NCBI GenBank assembly: GCA_037903475.1
Contig: JBAJFG010000002.1
Location: 3,162,001 to 3,226,000 of the forward strand
DNA: 64,000 bases
Source: Ancylostoma caninum
Taxonomy: Eukaryota; Nematoda; Chromadorea; Rhabditida; Ancylostomatidae
Direction of reading: 5' to 3'
Made by a program: the position numbers and the translations under genes. The notes beneath the pieces were generated by a model that worked only from the letters and a program-made list of their open reading frames with translations, ran no database searches and was not told where the DNA came from. Of this stretch, positions 12,601-25,095 are shown in pieces (the first letter of the stretch is position 1; each line of letters starts with the position of its first letter).

Positions 12601-14602
12601 ATCCGTCTACTAGATGGATGAACAGCATAACAGAATTGTAGCATGAAAAGAACCGAATTGCGTTTGCCTCAGCTCTCCTTTCTCGTAGTGAGACTTTTTT
12701 CCATGCTTATTTTCATCCATAATAATTCACCATTACTCAACTTGGCCACTTTTTCCTAAAATCGGAATGAAGATTTTGAAAAGCGTATTTTTCGTTTAGA
12801 CAGAATTCATCAATCTGTTGGTACATGTGCTCGTGCTCATCATCACTGGAAACATGGACCCTTCGTAAAGTGTCATAGCGGTGAGATCAGCTGCCTGCAC
12901 AACTCGTCGCCACATATGGTCGCACGCGCGACAACTTTCCAACAAACATCCCTCCATGGTGATGAGCGCCCGCACACACGTGCTCGCAGCACCGCCATGG
13001 ATGGTGATGATCTTCCATTCCTCAATGTTTCACCACAGGGCAGAAAATAAAAATGATAGACCCAGTTAAAGCCACAAAGCATCTTGCAACTATTTCACGT
13101 CTCAGTAGTAATTTCAGGCGTCTATCACGGAAAGCGACCACACTAAGTGATTGCCTTGTCAGAATCCAGGAAATCTTCACGCGTCTCTGGCTATCCTGCA
13201 ACTTGTGTCAGACCTTCCTCGTACTCTCTGACTGACTTTAGTTCCATATCGTTGCCCCTTCAAATCTTTCACGTGTTTTCTGAACACCTTTGGAATTCTA
13301 AAGCCGTATAGCGCTGAAACAACACTATACGAAAATGGGCGACAGGACCACGACGAGGTTAAGCACAATTCATCAAAGAGCCTTTAATTTTTTGTGGGAA
13401 TACGTAATGAATGTGTTGGGCTAGAGACAACATATAGACACAGACAGTTTTGATGAGAAAACAGCAGAACGAAATAATTCGAAGATGTGGGTGCTCGCGT
13501 GCTTACCATAATTCTCACCACCCTGTAACCTGTGATACATGCGCGTTCTATGCATTATATGCCAAAGTCTAATTTTGAATTTTAGTTCTTCGGTTTTGCT
13601 TTCGATAAAAAAAAATTCCCCTGGCTTAAAAGCAATGCAGAGTGGAGTTTCACAAGCGTGTGACGTTGAGAAATACCGCGCAAATGTGGTTTCTGTACAT
13701 AAATATCGAACAAAAATCTTGAATTTGAAATAGCCCTGAGAGCTCAGGGCTGGACCACAAAAATCGCTATCACTTTGCTGAGAACGATTACCTAGAATCA
13801 GGTCAACGTATCTCAGAACATCATAGGCGAAACGAATTGCTCCTTTGCCCCTGTCGACCCCATTTGGCAGCTACTCTCGGAATGAAACGATGTCATGTGA
13901 AGCAGCGTGGCTCGCGAACAAAATGAAAAACAGCGAAAATCTCTCCAATTATTTTGGAGTTAGTGTGAACGATATCAGTCTCTATCTTTGAACATAATAT
14001 TTTATTCAAATTTACCTGGAGATTATTCGCCATGCACGAGAGCATCTTCTCCCAGCCCGTTTCACAAGCATAGGTAATGAGGAACTCGCCATACACTTCC
14101 CACATGTCGTCAACGGATAGCCCTGCAAAGAACAACCTGCCGCAGATCTTTTCAAAGGAGCATTGCAAGATTGGCAGCAAAACTCCCATTTCTACAAAAA
14201 AACACCGTGAAGTTCGGGCCGTTTTTTTTAAACTAGCGAAGGAAAATATGGGGCTTCAGAAATAAAAGTACTTAATGCAACTTTGATCGGACATTTTTCG
14301 AAACGAGGGTCCTTAACATCTTATGCTCACGTTCTGAGTTTCTTCGTCGGAATGCATCGGGAGACTGCAAAAACAAGGAAAACATGTGTATGTAGACGAC
14401 AGTCACGTCATGTTGTTAATCATTCAACTGGTAGTTTCGTAACGCCTGCTACGAAGCGTGACGTATTGCCCGATGGATTGCGTAGGCTTTCGGGACCGAA
14501 CCTAGAATTCCAGCCGCCGTGCGGAAAATCCGCATCGTCTCGGTGTCATCGTAGTAGGTCTGTACTTCAAATTCGCTTCCTTCGGAGAAACCGGCTTTTC
14601 TT
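3670..14602 (-). CDS. soluble guanylyl cyclase (heme-binding, atypical type), 17 exons, 5' end missing
   Basis: Makes cGMP from GTP, gated by a gas bound to heme. Exons in reading order: 14602-14502, 14122-14016, 12139-11980, 11923-11715, 10593-10503, 10447-10356, 10303-10174, 10118-9944, 9911-9739, 8113-8034, 6670-6611, 6555-6400, 6334-6273, 5004-4912, 4857-4718, 4662-4565, 3825-3670; all phases agree over about 693 codons plus TGA. The heme domain shows GLSVDDMWEVYGEFL, the proximal His in NSMHYFI and the Y-x-S-x-R heme motif as LHYFSHRQGL. The linker has FPYHICF, FLCSPHVTSV and DMPMHDATRDLV. A coiled segment (LAEELDKKKHQTDQLLFE) precedes the cyclase domain. Both metal aspartates are present (FADVPDF, LMDSYLVVSG), as are the purine-site Cys and catalytic Asn/Arg (RYCIFGQTVNVARQIR). 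The usual Glu of KVET is Leu (KVLS). Some donors are GTC (10355, 6399). The first exon, about 30 residues, was not found. Confidence 0.93.
5265..5372. repeat. hairpin-forming inverted repeat in a cyclase intron
   Basis: The arms CAAGAGTC...GCGGCGCGGCTCTC and GAGAGCCGCGCCGC...GACTCTTG are near-perfect complements of about 38 bp separated by a roughly 30-base loop. It lies in the intron between the exons at 6273 and 5004. Confidence 0.7.
7363..7418. repeat. 28-bp tandem duplication
   Basis: Two head-to-tail copies of a 28-base unit (TTGATAAAC(T/C)TGGCTAGGAT...GCGCTC) differ at one base. It is preceded at 7313-7323 by a run of 11 G. Both lie in the cyclase intron between the exons at 8034 and 6670. 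The rest of that intron (7430-7830) is GC-rich and open on both strands, but unrecognised. Confidence 0.75.
8221..8325. repeat. AT-rich simple repeat
   Basis: Low-complexity TATAT/TTTATTA sequence of about 100 bp inside the cyclase intron. No coding signal. Confidence 0.85.
8362..9234. mobile_element. inverted pair of mariner 5' fragments (fold-back)
   Basis: The right edge, read on the minus strand, is TTAGGTTGGTGCATAATTAA, a classical mariner terminal repeat. It continues into TTCGCGACTTCTTTTCT and a reading HFHHNMLYHFGKSWNAAQSF, the helix-turn-helix start of mariner transposase. The left half on the plus strand repeats the same order: TTCGCGACTTCTTTTCTT, then HIHHLLLYHFGKDWTAAQSF, then NLTDEDGG. 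The two copies face each other, so the locus can fold on itself. Both are short and broken. It sits in an intron of the soluble cyclase. Confidence 0.8.
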
Positions 14603-17236
14603 CTGAAAATTTGCTTCGAATGGAGTGGCTCATATATGTACTTCATAACGGTCAACTATATATGTACTTCATAACGGTATGTCCAGAAGGGAAGAATTGG
14701 AAATCGAGTCTTGTTCTGCAGGGAGATCCCCGCATTTCAATAAATGAAAACATATCTAAACCTTAATATGTCTTTGAACTGCGTAAATTGGTGAAAATGA
14801 AGTTGTCACTAACCATGTGTTTGCATAGGATTAGTACCAAAATGAGCCCCGATAGCTTTGTTGGCTTTGCTTACGCTTAAGTATTTAACAATATTCAGTC
14901 CAAATCAATTTTGGCAAAGATATTTTGGCAGAGGAAATCTCGGAAGCGACACTTCTGGACATGCCGGGTGAGACCTCAGGGCTTCGATTAGCCAGTATTC
15001 TTACAGAATCTGCTGCCAAACTTCCATGCCATACCGCCTGATGATGAGTGTACTGATGCAAACGTGAGTCCACCCGATCTGAAAGCTCAGCTCTCATAAA
15101 GGAGACAACCCAGCAGTGTAACTCTTACCATTTTAGGTTAGTTACGAGATTTCGTTGTTCAGTCGGCGCACATAGCGTGGCGACGGAGCTGTGACGAGGA
15201 GGCGAATGGCGGGAAATGATAGAACGCCACGCACATGCATGAATATTCATCCTGGAGACCATCCCCCATATCAACGCAGCCGCGCGTAGCTGTTGCCGTC
15301 GACAACCACTGAAAAACACAGCATGCCTTCAGAAGTCACTGAGACACAACTCGTCTGGGAAACTGATAACTGATAAACAATTCAATCAGCTCAAGGTTAC
15401 CACTCAAATTGAGTAGTTCACCACAGAGAAACATTTGCAGGGCATGGACCCCTTCATTCTGTGTGCTCTCCAGTGCATTCTTTCTTGCCGACACGCTCAT
15501 TCCGAGGACAAAGTGCTCACTTCTCAAAAAAAAAAAGTCCAGCGACACCGACAACAAATATCTTAAAAACTAAATCTCTCTGTTGAATTATTCTTGAATT
15601 CTATCAGTGACCGGCAGTGCGTAGTAGTGGTAAACCAAGGTGGATGCACGAGAAAAGCGTACAACCTCCCCATGTGACCACTAACAAAGTTGAAATTGCC
15701 GACCTCCCAGCTCACCGATGACTGCTGCCATCTTCTTCGCCAGATTCATTTCGACTATTCATTGAATCGTGTTGTTTTTACCTTTTTTTTTTTTGATTCT
15801 ATGAACCAATAATGTTCAGAAGTCAATACGATCATAATACCCAGCCAAAACTATTAGAAGGTTTATCAGAACTCCACTAAAGATATATGAAGCAAAGCAT
15901 CTGCCTATGTGAGGGCGCCAAAAAGAAAATGCGTCGTCGTCAATGGGTTAGAAGAGAAACCTTCGAGGGACCAGCTTTTGTTGTGGTGGCCTTTATGATG
16001 AAGAAGCTTCGTCACCTATCATCTTGTGCAACTATGTAGTGTGCCAATCTACCGAATATCCATATATCACGCGGAACTGTTATTTTTTTGTCAAACCCTT
16101 GGTACTGTATTTTAGAACTGGTGATGATAGCGGCACATGCCGTCTTTTTAAGGAGATATAGTATTAACATCTCCTTATAATCCTGACTTATGATTGAAGA
16201 AATGGGGAATTCATGCTAGTTCTTACACACTTTGCTTAGGTCGTATGTGCCTTTTATCACTCTAACAATTGTAGAAAACGGTGTCTGTAGAATCTGTGGC
16301 ACTGCTCCGTTATCCGGTATCCATTATCTGGTCATTTCTGGCCAGTCCTTTATCCGCGCAGTTGCCCAGATCGTGGAAAATCTCGTATCCGTTCATCCCT
16401 GATGTATAAGTCCTTTCTTCTTGGAAAGGAGTATGTCATAACTAGCGCAACATATGAGTTCCCTTTCGGTCACGTGGGAGACTCTTTAGGTACACGGATA
16501 GCGGAGTTTTCGCTGTACACCTAATGTTGCGAGGTTAATAGGTATGAAGTTGGAAGAGACCAAAGGACGAAAGAGGACTTTTTGCCCTGCTTGCATAGTT
16601 ATGCTCAAAGCAGCGAAGCGATTAAAAGGATTGAAATCGAGGTGATGGTCTGATGAGGAACATTTCTTTGGGAGAAAATCGGGTTCACAACAAGAGAGTC
16701 CGTAACAAAGCCGAAACTGGACTTTTCTTCGCAGCAGTTTCATAAGTAGAACTTCGTGCTAGCTAACAGAATGCGACGGAATCCCACCGCTACCTGCAGC
16801 GACGCAATCTCACCGCTACGAGCACACATACCTCTGAAACATGGAGCTCATTTATACAAGTGGATTAAATATTAGGTTGTCAAGTATGAAATGTCTGATT
16901 TTAAGAGCGGTCAGTTTGACAGTCTCTATCTTCGAAGATTTACTAGATCTCTTCTCATCTTTATTTTCATTATGAAAGTACCTCCTCTTCCTTTCAAAAT
17001 CACTTCCTGGGTTTTTCATCGGTTCTCGAATTTTTGTCTGAAATCATTTTTTGTGGAACTACTCAAAGACGAAAAGTCGTGTCGTTTTGGAACATAGGTT
17101 CCATTTTCCACCCATTAGAGCTGAGAAAGCTGGGAACATCAGGGTAGTGTTAAGGGACATTTGACTAGTAAATGCACTGAACATCGTTCGCTTGGGAACT
17201 TCCGCTCAGGTGACACGAAGCTCCAAAGTGAGCCTT
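14603..17236. other. upstream region of the cyclase; no recognised gene
   Basis: The missing 5' exon or exons of the minus-strand cyclase should be here, but I could not find a start exon with the right phase (it must donate two bases before 14602). A 22-bp unit containing ATGTACTTCATAACGGT is duplicated at about 14635-14682. A minus-strand ATG with a good donor (MNLAKKMAAVI|GTGAGC, around 15700-15750) was noted, but its phase does not fit. A dispersed repeat lies at 16301-16405. Since the cyclase is on minus and the transporter on plus, this is a shared divergent upstream region. Confidence 0.5.
16301..16405 (-). repeat. CGGATAACGGATA dispersed repeat, copy 1
   Basis: Read on minus it contains CAGGGATGAACGGATACGAG, ATTTTCCACGATCTGG and several GGATAA(C/T)GGATA phrases. 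The same phrases in the same order occur at 21284-21400 and, more decayed, at 22300-22395. No ends or coding region could be defined. Confidence 0.65.
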
Positions 17237-20200
17237 ATGATGAACCTGGATATCGATGAGCTGGAAGCCGTAGCCGAAGCGGATAGAAGTCAAATTAAGT
17301 CAACGTAAGCATCAAGGTGTGACCTCTATAATCTATTAATATTTAGGTACTCAAGGCAATATGACCATTAAAAGTGGTTCGGTAAACGAATTTTTCCCAG
17401 TTCGACTTTCAAAAATGGGTGCCAATTTTTAACCATTTTTCACAAATCCACGCTGCTTAAGCCAGAGGAGCAGGGGTGAGGACCAACCTGCCACTCACTG
17501 TACTGGGCAAACCTTGCTCACGAGAAGTCAGCTCGCAGAGAGTGACTTCTCGTGTCGCGCCGCAACTGTAAAGAAACTGTAAACACCCTATACGTATATT
17601 CTGTTATCCGACCGGATCGGACTGCGATGCACTATAAATGTGGCTTTATGGGCCATGTTCTTAAAACAAATGTTAAACGGTGAAGTTCATTCGTAGCCAC
17701 CGCTCCCATCAGAAAGGCATGTCAGCTGATGACTTTTCGGCCCCTACGACATCGATGCTAGAAAGAACTATACGACCATTTCGTGAGCAGCTCGTCTCCA
17801 TCGTCTGGAAAGATATCAGCGTTAGAACGATAAAGGGTCGCCGAATCTTAGATGGTGTCAGCGGAATCGCCCTACCTGGTGAGGTGGTGGCAGTTATGGG
17901 AGCCAGGTGCAGTTTTACGATACTGTCGACCTCATCCATAGAGGTAATCATGATATTCCAGTGCTTCTGGAAAGACAATACTGCTGAACACTCTACTGCA
18001 CCGGAATCTTCAAGGTCTTATCGTTGACGGAGAAGTTCTAGTGAATGGTCAGAAAATTGGAAGCGCTGTGACCAGCGTGTCGGCCTATGTACAACAAGAA
18101 GATATTTTTGTTGGGACGCTAACTGTGGGTTCTTTCTCAGGGGTTCGAATTGAACTTTTGAAGACATAGTTCTCAGAGTGGGTACAGCAACTTGAAATGA
18201 CATATCACTGCCAGTTATACATATATGACGCTGCCAACTAATTTGTCCTCGCAAAAATGCAAAGTAGAGAATGAATGGCAGAATCCGAACGCTTCCAGTT
18301 ATGCCACAATTTCATTTCCACTGTGCCATGCCCCGAACGGTCCGGATTGTGGCCATTCATTCCCAACTTGCATTTTTACGCGGACAAATCAGTTGGCAGC
18401 GTCATATATCTTGTCTATGAGGTTTAGGCCTAGGGCATACTATACAGCGACGCTGTCGCTGCGACCGTTCACCACCACAAGTTTACTCACAGTGGCTCCT
18501 ATGCCAGCACGGTATTCTATGCAAACTGCGTGATAAGATATGAGAACTCGTAATATTTCGTTCTCATCATTTCCATTCATTTTCTTCACCGCGATGGTGT
18601 CGCTGTGAAGTGTGCCATGGGCCTTAACGATACATTTCTAGAGAACCAGTTCAGGTACGAGAACATCTAATGATTATGGCTATGCTGAAGCTGCCCTCAT
18701 CCTTTTCAAATTCCATGAGAGTGGCAAGAGTCGAACAGGTAAAGCCGCTACTCCTCCATTGATTTGAACGTATATACATAGCAGGCAGCAACCATGGAAT
18801 TTTGGTGGATCCGACTCTGAGATTTTGGTGGTTTTAAATACATAGTAGTTGTTCCTAGAGTTCTTCGAAAATGAACTGCAGTACACTTCAACAAGCCATC
18901 CTCTGCATACAGGTTAACTGATGACATAAAAATCGCTTTTTTTAAGATCACTGTTTTTTTAAGATCACTGATCACAAATGATCACTGTGTTTGTTTCACC
19001 ATACTGCTAAACTTGGGGATATAGCAAAATCTGTGAGAGGAAATTTACTGTGGGTGCTGCCTTTAAAAAAATGCTTCATACTAAACTACACCATCGTAGA
19101 TACGCCCGAACTTGAAAGACGGTTTAGTAGTTACAATTTCTAAGGCGGTGAGAATCAACATTTAGCCGCTAATATTATGCATAATTCTCAACACTAGAAG
19201 AGGAGCAATATTATAATGTGTGGTTAGATTCGTTCATAGAGGCATGCCTCGCATATGATCAGTGCAGTAAGCCAACCCTAGATCTGGGACATTCCATGTA
19301 TTTGTCCTTCTTCTCTTATTCTCCACAGGTTTTTTTGAACATATGGTGCTACAGATTATTTTCCGCTTATAGGTGATGAAGGACATGCTGCTTGAAGGGG
19401 CTCAATCGTCGCGTATCGGTGTTCCGGGCATCGTAAAAGGAATATCTGGTATGAATATTTGTTTGCACTGCTTTGTCTTTTACCGCGCTTGAGAAGATTG
19501 GCCAAGCTGATATCTTAGCCTTTCATTCGTGACTCAACTAGAGTCACTACTTGTCAGTGTTTGTGGATAACTTACCCTAGATTATTTCGAGACACATTCA
19601 TTCGCAGGAGATTTTCCGAAGATTTAAGATCGATCGAAGGGGCACATGTACGGTTTGTCAGAGGGCGCCGATAGGGTCACTTTGTCTTCAGTTACTATCG
19701 CACTGGTTCCATCGATGCCATAACGAACTGGTGTAGGGAAACGTCAAAGGTGAAGGAATCACACCATATGCATATCAAAACTGACAGAAAAAGTGTAAAA
19801 AATAGATCATTTGATCAACGCCGTGATGAGGTCGTAACTGCAGACAAAGTCACTCCATCGGCCCTTCATGAGCTGATTTAACACCGTAAATGAAAACCGC
19901 GCTCGAATTCCACGATGTCGCAATCGCGAATGTCACACAGTGGGCTTCCGAAATGCATCTCGGTCGGTGCATCATGATGTAGCAGTCACAGCTGTAAAGG
20001 GTGCACAGTGTGAAGATGATCGGTCTCTTCAGCTCACAGACCCGACAGAAGGCACTGTTCTATTCAGTGGAGTCAACGAAGGCGTATTCAGCAGAAATGC
20101 AGCGCTCAAATTATGATTTCATTGTGGCGTTCAACTTTTCCAAGCCTAACAGAATACCAGTAGCGGGGTGATCCCACAGCAGTACCTATCAGAATTTCCA

Positions 20201-23200
20201 TGCATTTGGAATTGCTTTCTGGTTAGTTGTTGTTAGTTGTTGCAGGTGGTGAGATGAAAAGGCTAGCATTCGCGTCGAAAATGCTCAGCAATCCGCCTCT
20301 GCTGTTCTGCGACGAGCCGACAACTGGCCTGGACTCGCATATGGCGGAGGTTGTCGTGAAGGTGCGTCATTTTTCGACTTTCCCCTACCCGATCACGGCT
20401 GTGATTTCCAGAGGCTCGAATCGTTGTCGGTAGAGAGGGGAAAGACAATCCTGTGCACGATAAACCAGCCTTCTTCAGAAGTCTTTGAACTGTTCCACAA
20501 AGTAAGAATTTATCTTCTGATCTCTGCACTCCTCACAGTAGCTATCTCAGGTGGTTTTTCTGGCTCAAGGACGCGTAGCCTTCCATGGGACTCCAGATGA
20601 GGCTGTGACGTTTTTTGCGAGGTGTGGATACGTCATTCCTGACCACACCAATCCAGCTGATCACTGCATTGACGTGAGAAACTCTGTGTGCGCTGTCACC
20701 ACCAATGTCACCTTCACTGAACTGCTTGTGTTTAAGACCCTTGCTATATGGCCAGACAACGCAGAGGAATGCAAGAGAAAAGCTAACGAAATCTGTGACG
20801 ACGTCTGTCTTGCCGTGGCTTTTGTAAAATTGACAATGTCTCTGTAGTTCGTGTATTTGAGAGAGCCAGGATTGTATATCGTAACCCAAGAAATCCAGAA
20901 ATTTGGTTGATTCAGGAGGCGCGGAAAGGAAGAATATATCCGCTTCATTTCAGTTCGTTGTTTCACCACTATCACAACGGTTACAAGCTCAGATAGCGGC
21001 TGCGCAACAGAAGCGGACCCTCAAACCTCATTATGGGCCGCACTTTTTGAGGCTCCTATCGGGGCTCTTCCTCAGGTATTCGTTTTCTATAAATTTGTGG
21101 TATTCTAGCCAATTTGAGCGCAATGGTTTAGGTACTCTAAAGACAACATACGCAACACGTCAGTGATGCGAGCAAAGTTTGTGCAGAAAGCATTTATGGC
21201 ACTGTTCTTGGGTTCGCTATACTTCCAAACGCAGCCGGACCAGGTGCAGTTTGTTGCTTGTGAACTGTAGCCTGTAATACATATCAGGAATGAGCGGATA
21301 CGAGATTTTCCATGACCCGGATAACGGTGCGGATAACGGATAGGCCAAAAATGACCGGATAACGGATACGTGGTCTGCTACAAGGCACCCGCATATGCTA
21401 CAAGGCACCACCTTCTACAACATTAAAAGTGATAGAAAGTGATATAGTGTGCGATGTGAACATTGTGGAAAAGAATTGCCACATATTCTTCATCTTGTTA
21501 CTCATCAAATTTGGCCATTCTGAGCAGGACACTGAGCATGGCGTAATTATGAAGAGATATAAGTGTAGTCACTAGAGTTTACCATAAGAACAACGGCTTC
21601 CAGTAAAATCTGGATACTTGTTAACATAACTGGCACACTACATAGCTGCTTAAGATGAGACATATGATAGGATGTGTTTTTTTTTTTCAGTACAAGGTGA
21701 AGTCTTCGAAGGCTGGTCCTTCCAAGGTTTTGTTTCTGGGAGTGGGAGAGAGGAAGGGGGCAGGGCTGGATGGGGCTGCGGCTTTGCTTGAAATATCGTT
21801 TGTGGAGTTTTGATAAATCTCTTCGTACTGACTGACTATTATGACTGTATTGACTCTCAAACGATGTTTGATCAATAGATTCAAAAATTTATAGAAACAG
21901 TAGGGTGCAATGAATATTCGAAATGAACCTTGCTGGGAAGGGGCATCGAGGAGCTGCTAGGTCACTAATTTTAAGGTTCAGATGGTAGAATACCTGGACG
22001 TTGAAATTTCAACGTTATTAATGGTAAAACATTAACCAACGTTTCACAAATGACGGTTTCGAGGTTGTTAACTCATTTTGTCGGGTGACGCTGAAAACGT
22101 GGGCAAGCGTATTTCTTTCTGGACAGGTACAAGTACGTATTACCTTCTCACATGTTTCTACGTGATTCTAAAGCACTGATGACGTAAAACGCTAAAACGC
22201 GCTAGATTGAGTAATACTTCTTCAAATGGAGGCTCTCCTCAGTTTCGAACGTAAAATGAAGCCACTATTCTTGGCCTTGTCCGCACCGTCATCCGACGCC
22301 AAAAGCCCGACGGTGCGGATAACGGATATGCCAAAACCTACAGATAACGGTAAAACGGATAACCGGATACGAATAATCTGCTCATCCCTGATATATACGT
22401 ATGTATCTACTTCTAGTCTGAGACATCTGTGTGAAGTCCCACACTACGAAATGACGTCTCCTGCTTGGATTTGAACGGGCGTCATCAATAACTGTGAATT
22501 TTTGTATCTATTCGTGTATTTCCTCCGAGACGTCGCCCACTATCTGATAGAGGATCAATGGCAAAATCGAAGGCCTACTCTATGCTAAACAACAATCGGT
22601 GAAGCTTCACCTCCAATGACAGAGTTGGGTACAAATAGCTCTACCAGCAAAAATTTTAAAGGCCACCACATTTACGCATATCTCCAAGAAGTTTGTTCTA
22701 TATTAATGATTAATTCCCTCAGCTCCCGACGTTTGCAAGGAAAATTTGGCAAATACGGCAGCACGATATGACTTTCATAGCGGTTTCTAACCGAAGGGTA
22801 GGTAGGGGCCTGATCATATGGTACGAGCAGCACTAGTTAAAGGCAGTGTTTTACCTGATTCTTGATCCTGAGATGGCAGCAGAATCTGGACCAGCTCAGT
22901 GCCCTGATTCCTGTGATGTACCAGAATTCATAGGTAAAAGCCTAGACAAATTCTTGTGGTCCCACCGCACATATCTCACCAACCCCTTGGATCACCTCCC
23001 TTTCCTATTCATTTATTTAAAAGAAATCCATTCTATTCAGAAGAAAATCTCTGCTCTGTAGGATGTTCGTAAATAAACGAAGTACATATGGTTTATGCAG
23101 CCCTGTGTTACTGCAATACCATCATGCGCTCGTTTTTCAGGATGGTGTAACAAATTTGAAAGGCATCCTATTCTTCTTTTGCTCGGAACTAACATATCCA

Positions 23201-24193
23201 ACCATGTACGGGATCCAAACATATATGCCAAGTGAATTCGCACTGCTTGTCAGAGAATATCACGATGGAAGCTATCCCGTGTTGGCCTACTACATAGCAA
23301 AGGTAGGCTTCAACGCAAGAACTTATTTGATAAACTAATAGATTGTTTTGAGGAAGCTTCTCAGACGCAATACGTGCATGCTACATGCGTTGCTCTTTAG
23401 GTGCTCTCCTACATGCCAATCTTCTCTCTTGATGGGATGCTTCTCCTAGCGGTGGCCTACTGGATGATTGGGCTTGCACCTACTGCTGGCCGATTTATGC
23501 GAACGCTTTTCACTGGTGCTCTAGTTGAAGCCATGGTGGCTAGCTTGGGAATTGCAGTGTGTTCGGTGAGTAAGGGGCTCGATACTCATTATCACCCCTC
23601 AGTGAATAGATGGATAAATTTAGTTTAAAAAGACTACTCCCTACAGATATCTCCCTCATACGCCGTTGCGCTAACAATCACAGGACCGCTTTTGACGATT
23701 TACTCGATGACAGGTGGACTTTTCACCAACGTTGCAATGCTCCCTGACTGGATAAGATGGGTACAGTATCTATCATGGTGAGTACAGTCTTCCAGTGACA
23801 TGGTCAACGTTGGCACGTTCTTGAATGGAGTTTTTTCATCAGTTGGCGGAAGTAATTCCTCTCCAGGTTTCGATTCGGCTATGAGTCGTTTATTGTAAAT
23901 GAGTGGACTTACGAAAAGTATAGCAACATTACTTGCACGGTTGCTCATGGAAAAATAGCTGAGTCATGTGAGCGGACTGGTCTAGAAGTCATAGAGGTGA
24001 AATTCGTAACTTCTAATACAATGAAGAACACTGTTCTTTGTTTCATGACCGAATTATAGAAAATACTGTTCAGAATCTCAACTTCCACCCATCTAACATC
24101 TACTTCAATTGGATGTGCATGTTGGCGTACACCTTAGCCAACTACTGTGTCGGGTACATCGCTCTCGTGGCCAGAGTGCAGAAACATAGATGA
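17237..24193 (+). CDS. ABCG/white-family half transporter, complete, 16 exons
   Basis: A membrane ABC transporter of the G subfamily, with the nucleotide-binding domain before one six-helix membrane domain; members dimerise to move lipids or small molecules, and the substrate here is unknown. Exons: 17237-17304, 17697-17906, 17962-18124, 18655-18738, 19373-19448, 20246-20361, 20412-20501, 20551-20673, 20737-20802, 20954-21075, 21132-21243, 23141-23302, 23401-23565, 23647-23777, 23867-23996, 24074-24193; all phases agree, giving 645 residues. Walker A is GASASGKT (about 91-98), Q-loop YVQQED (135-140), signature ISGGEMKR (about 199-206), Walker [11 protein letters not shown] (about 219-228). 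Membrane segments include [50 protein letters not shown] and [13 protein letters not shown]. An N-glycosylation site (YSNITC) lies in the last outer loop. A TCCGCTCAG acceptor 28 bases before the ATG fits spliced-leader trans-splicing. The exon 9 donor (GTCTGT) is weak. Confidence 0.95.
18221..18409. repeat. 189-bp fold-back miniature element
   Basis: The ends ATATATGACGCTGCCAACT and AGTTGGCAGCGTCATATAT are reverse complements, and the arms stay complementary for about 60 bp through GAATGAATGGC/GCCATTCATTC. It lies in intron 3 of the transporter and is flanked by AT-rich TATA-like sequence, suggesting a TA target. Confidence 0.75.
19822..19884 (+). repeat. GATGAGGTCGTAACTGCAGA dispersed repeat, copy 1
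   Basis: The phrase GATGAGGTCGTAACTGCAGA followed by CAAAGTC and a CATGAGCTGA block recurs at 43186-43270 (plus) and 42838-42950 (minus). All three are short fragments without clear ends. Confidence 0.6.
21284..21400 (+). repeat. CGGATAACGGATA dispersed repeat, copy 2
   Basis: Contains ATGAGCGGATACGAGATTTT, CCGGATAACGG and two further GGATAACGGATA phrases, as in the copy at 16301-16405. It is in the large transporter intron (21244-23140), which also holds a partial copy at 22300-22395 and an isolated TTAAAGGCAGTG end near 22842. No exon was found in that intron. Confidence 0.65.
22300..22395 (+). repeat. CGGATAACGGATA dispersed repeat, copy 3 (decayed)
   Basis: GGTGCGGATAACGGATATGC, GATAACGGTAAAACGGATAA and a tail CTGCTCATCCCTGATAT match the other copies in content, with internal disorder. 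It is preceded by a short inverted pair (CCGCACCGTC...GACGGTGCGG) around 22280-22318. Confidence 0.55.
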
Positions 24194-25095
24194 ATTCTCG
24201 GAAATTATAATTCTCCAAGAAATTAAAAGAAGTCAAGATATCAGCATATTCACTTCTTTAATTTTTGCATTGATTGAAGCATTTTTATAGATTAAAGCAT
24301 TAATTCCAGTTATATAGTTCAAGTAAGGGAACAGAAGTACAAGAAAAATGCCCTACAGCACTATGCTGCACAAATATAGTTAAAATTGTGTGCAAAGCAT
24401 AAATGTGTAAAACTTCAAAAGAGTAGGGTTGAGTTGTGTAAAACCGTGCAAAACTGAGTTTCAAAGAAATCGAATTGCCTCTCCCAAATCTCTATGATGT
24501 TAGCATATACGATTCCACGGGCATTCTTTGTTTTTTTTTTTTAAATTTTTTTTTGACAATCCACGAAAAAATGGCCTAAATCCGTAGGTGGCGACAGTGA
24601 AGAAATCTTGCTATTCGCAAGCAAGTACACAGGATTTAGCGGTATTTGGATTTCGCAATAATATTACTGGATTGCTTGAAAAGTTCTGCGACACAAGCTA
24701 CATTTTTGTCCAAAGTTAAACTTTTCTCGTCCAAAGTTAAACCTGTTTGTTACCATGGATTTTCAACAACGGAAATATTGCCCCTTCTCATCCGTGGCCA
24801 GTGCCCGTCCGGCGAGATCACGATCCCAGAACTCCACTGGCTACGCATCGAAGAAGCTGTACCTCCAACTTTTGAGCTGATCCTACTTACAAATTTCAGT
24901 TTCCATATGAGATTACTGGATGACCTATTGTTAGATGTGGGCAGGTCTGGAGAACATGCCTGACATGGAATGTGTTCCCAATCAAGATTTTGAGTTCTTC
25001 TGTAGATCCATCTTTGGGTGTGAACGGGATTAGCCATAGGTAAACATCCGCTCGTTTCGAGCAATGAACTCCGATAAACTCGATCAAGTTCTATG
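24194..25095. other. 3' flank of the transporter; nothing recognised
   Basis: AT-rich sequence follows the stop codon, presumably including the 3' UTR, although no AATAAA was evident. Open frames at 24646-24963 (plus) and 24750-25121 (minus) resemble no family I know. The minus frame begins inside the hairpin at 25096, so its first residues are an artefact of the inverted repeat. Confidence 0.5.

Noticed and set aside
15125..15319. First exon of the soluble cyclase before a strong GTAAGA donor
   Set aside because: Joining it to 14602 creates a stop codon at the junction, and the translation lacks the N-terminal heme-domain pattern.
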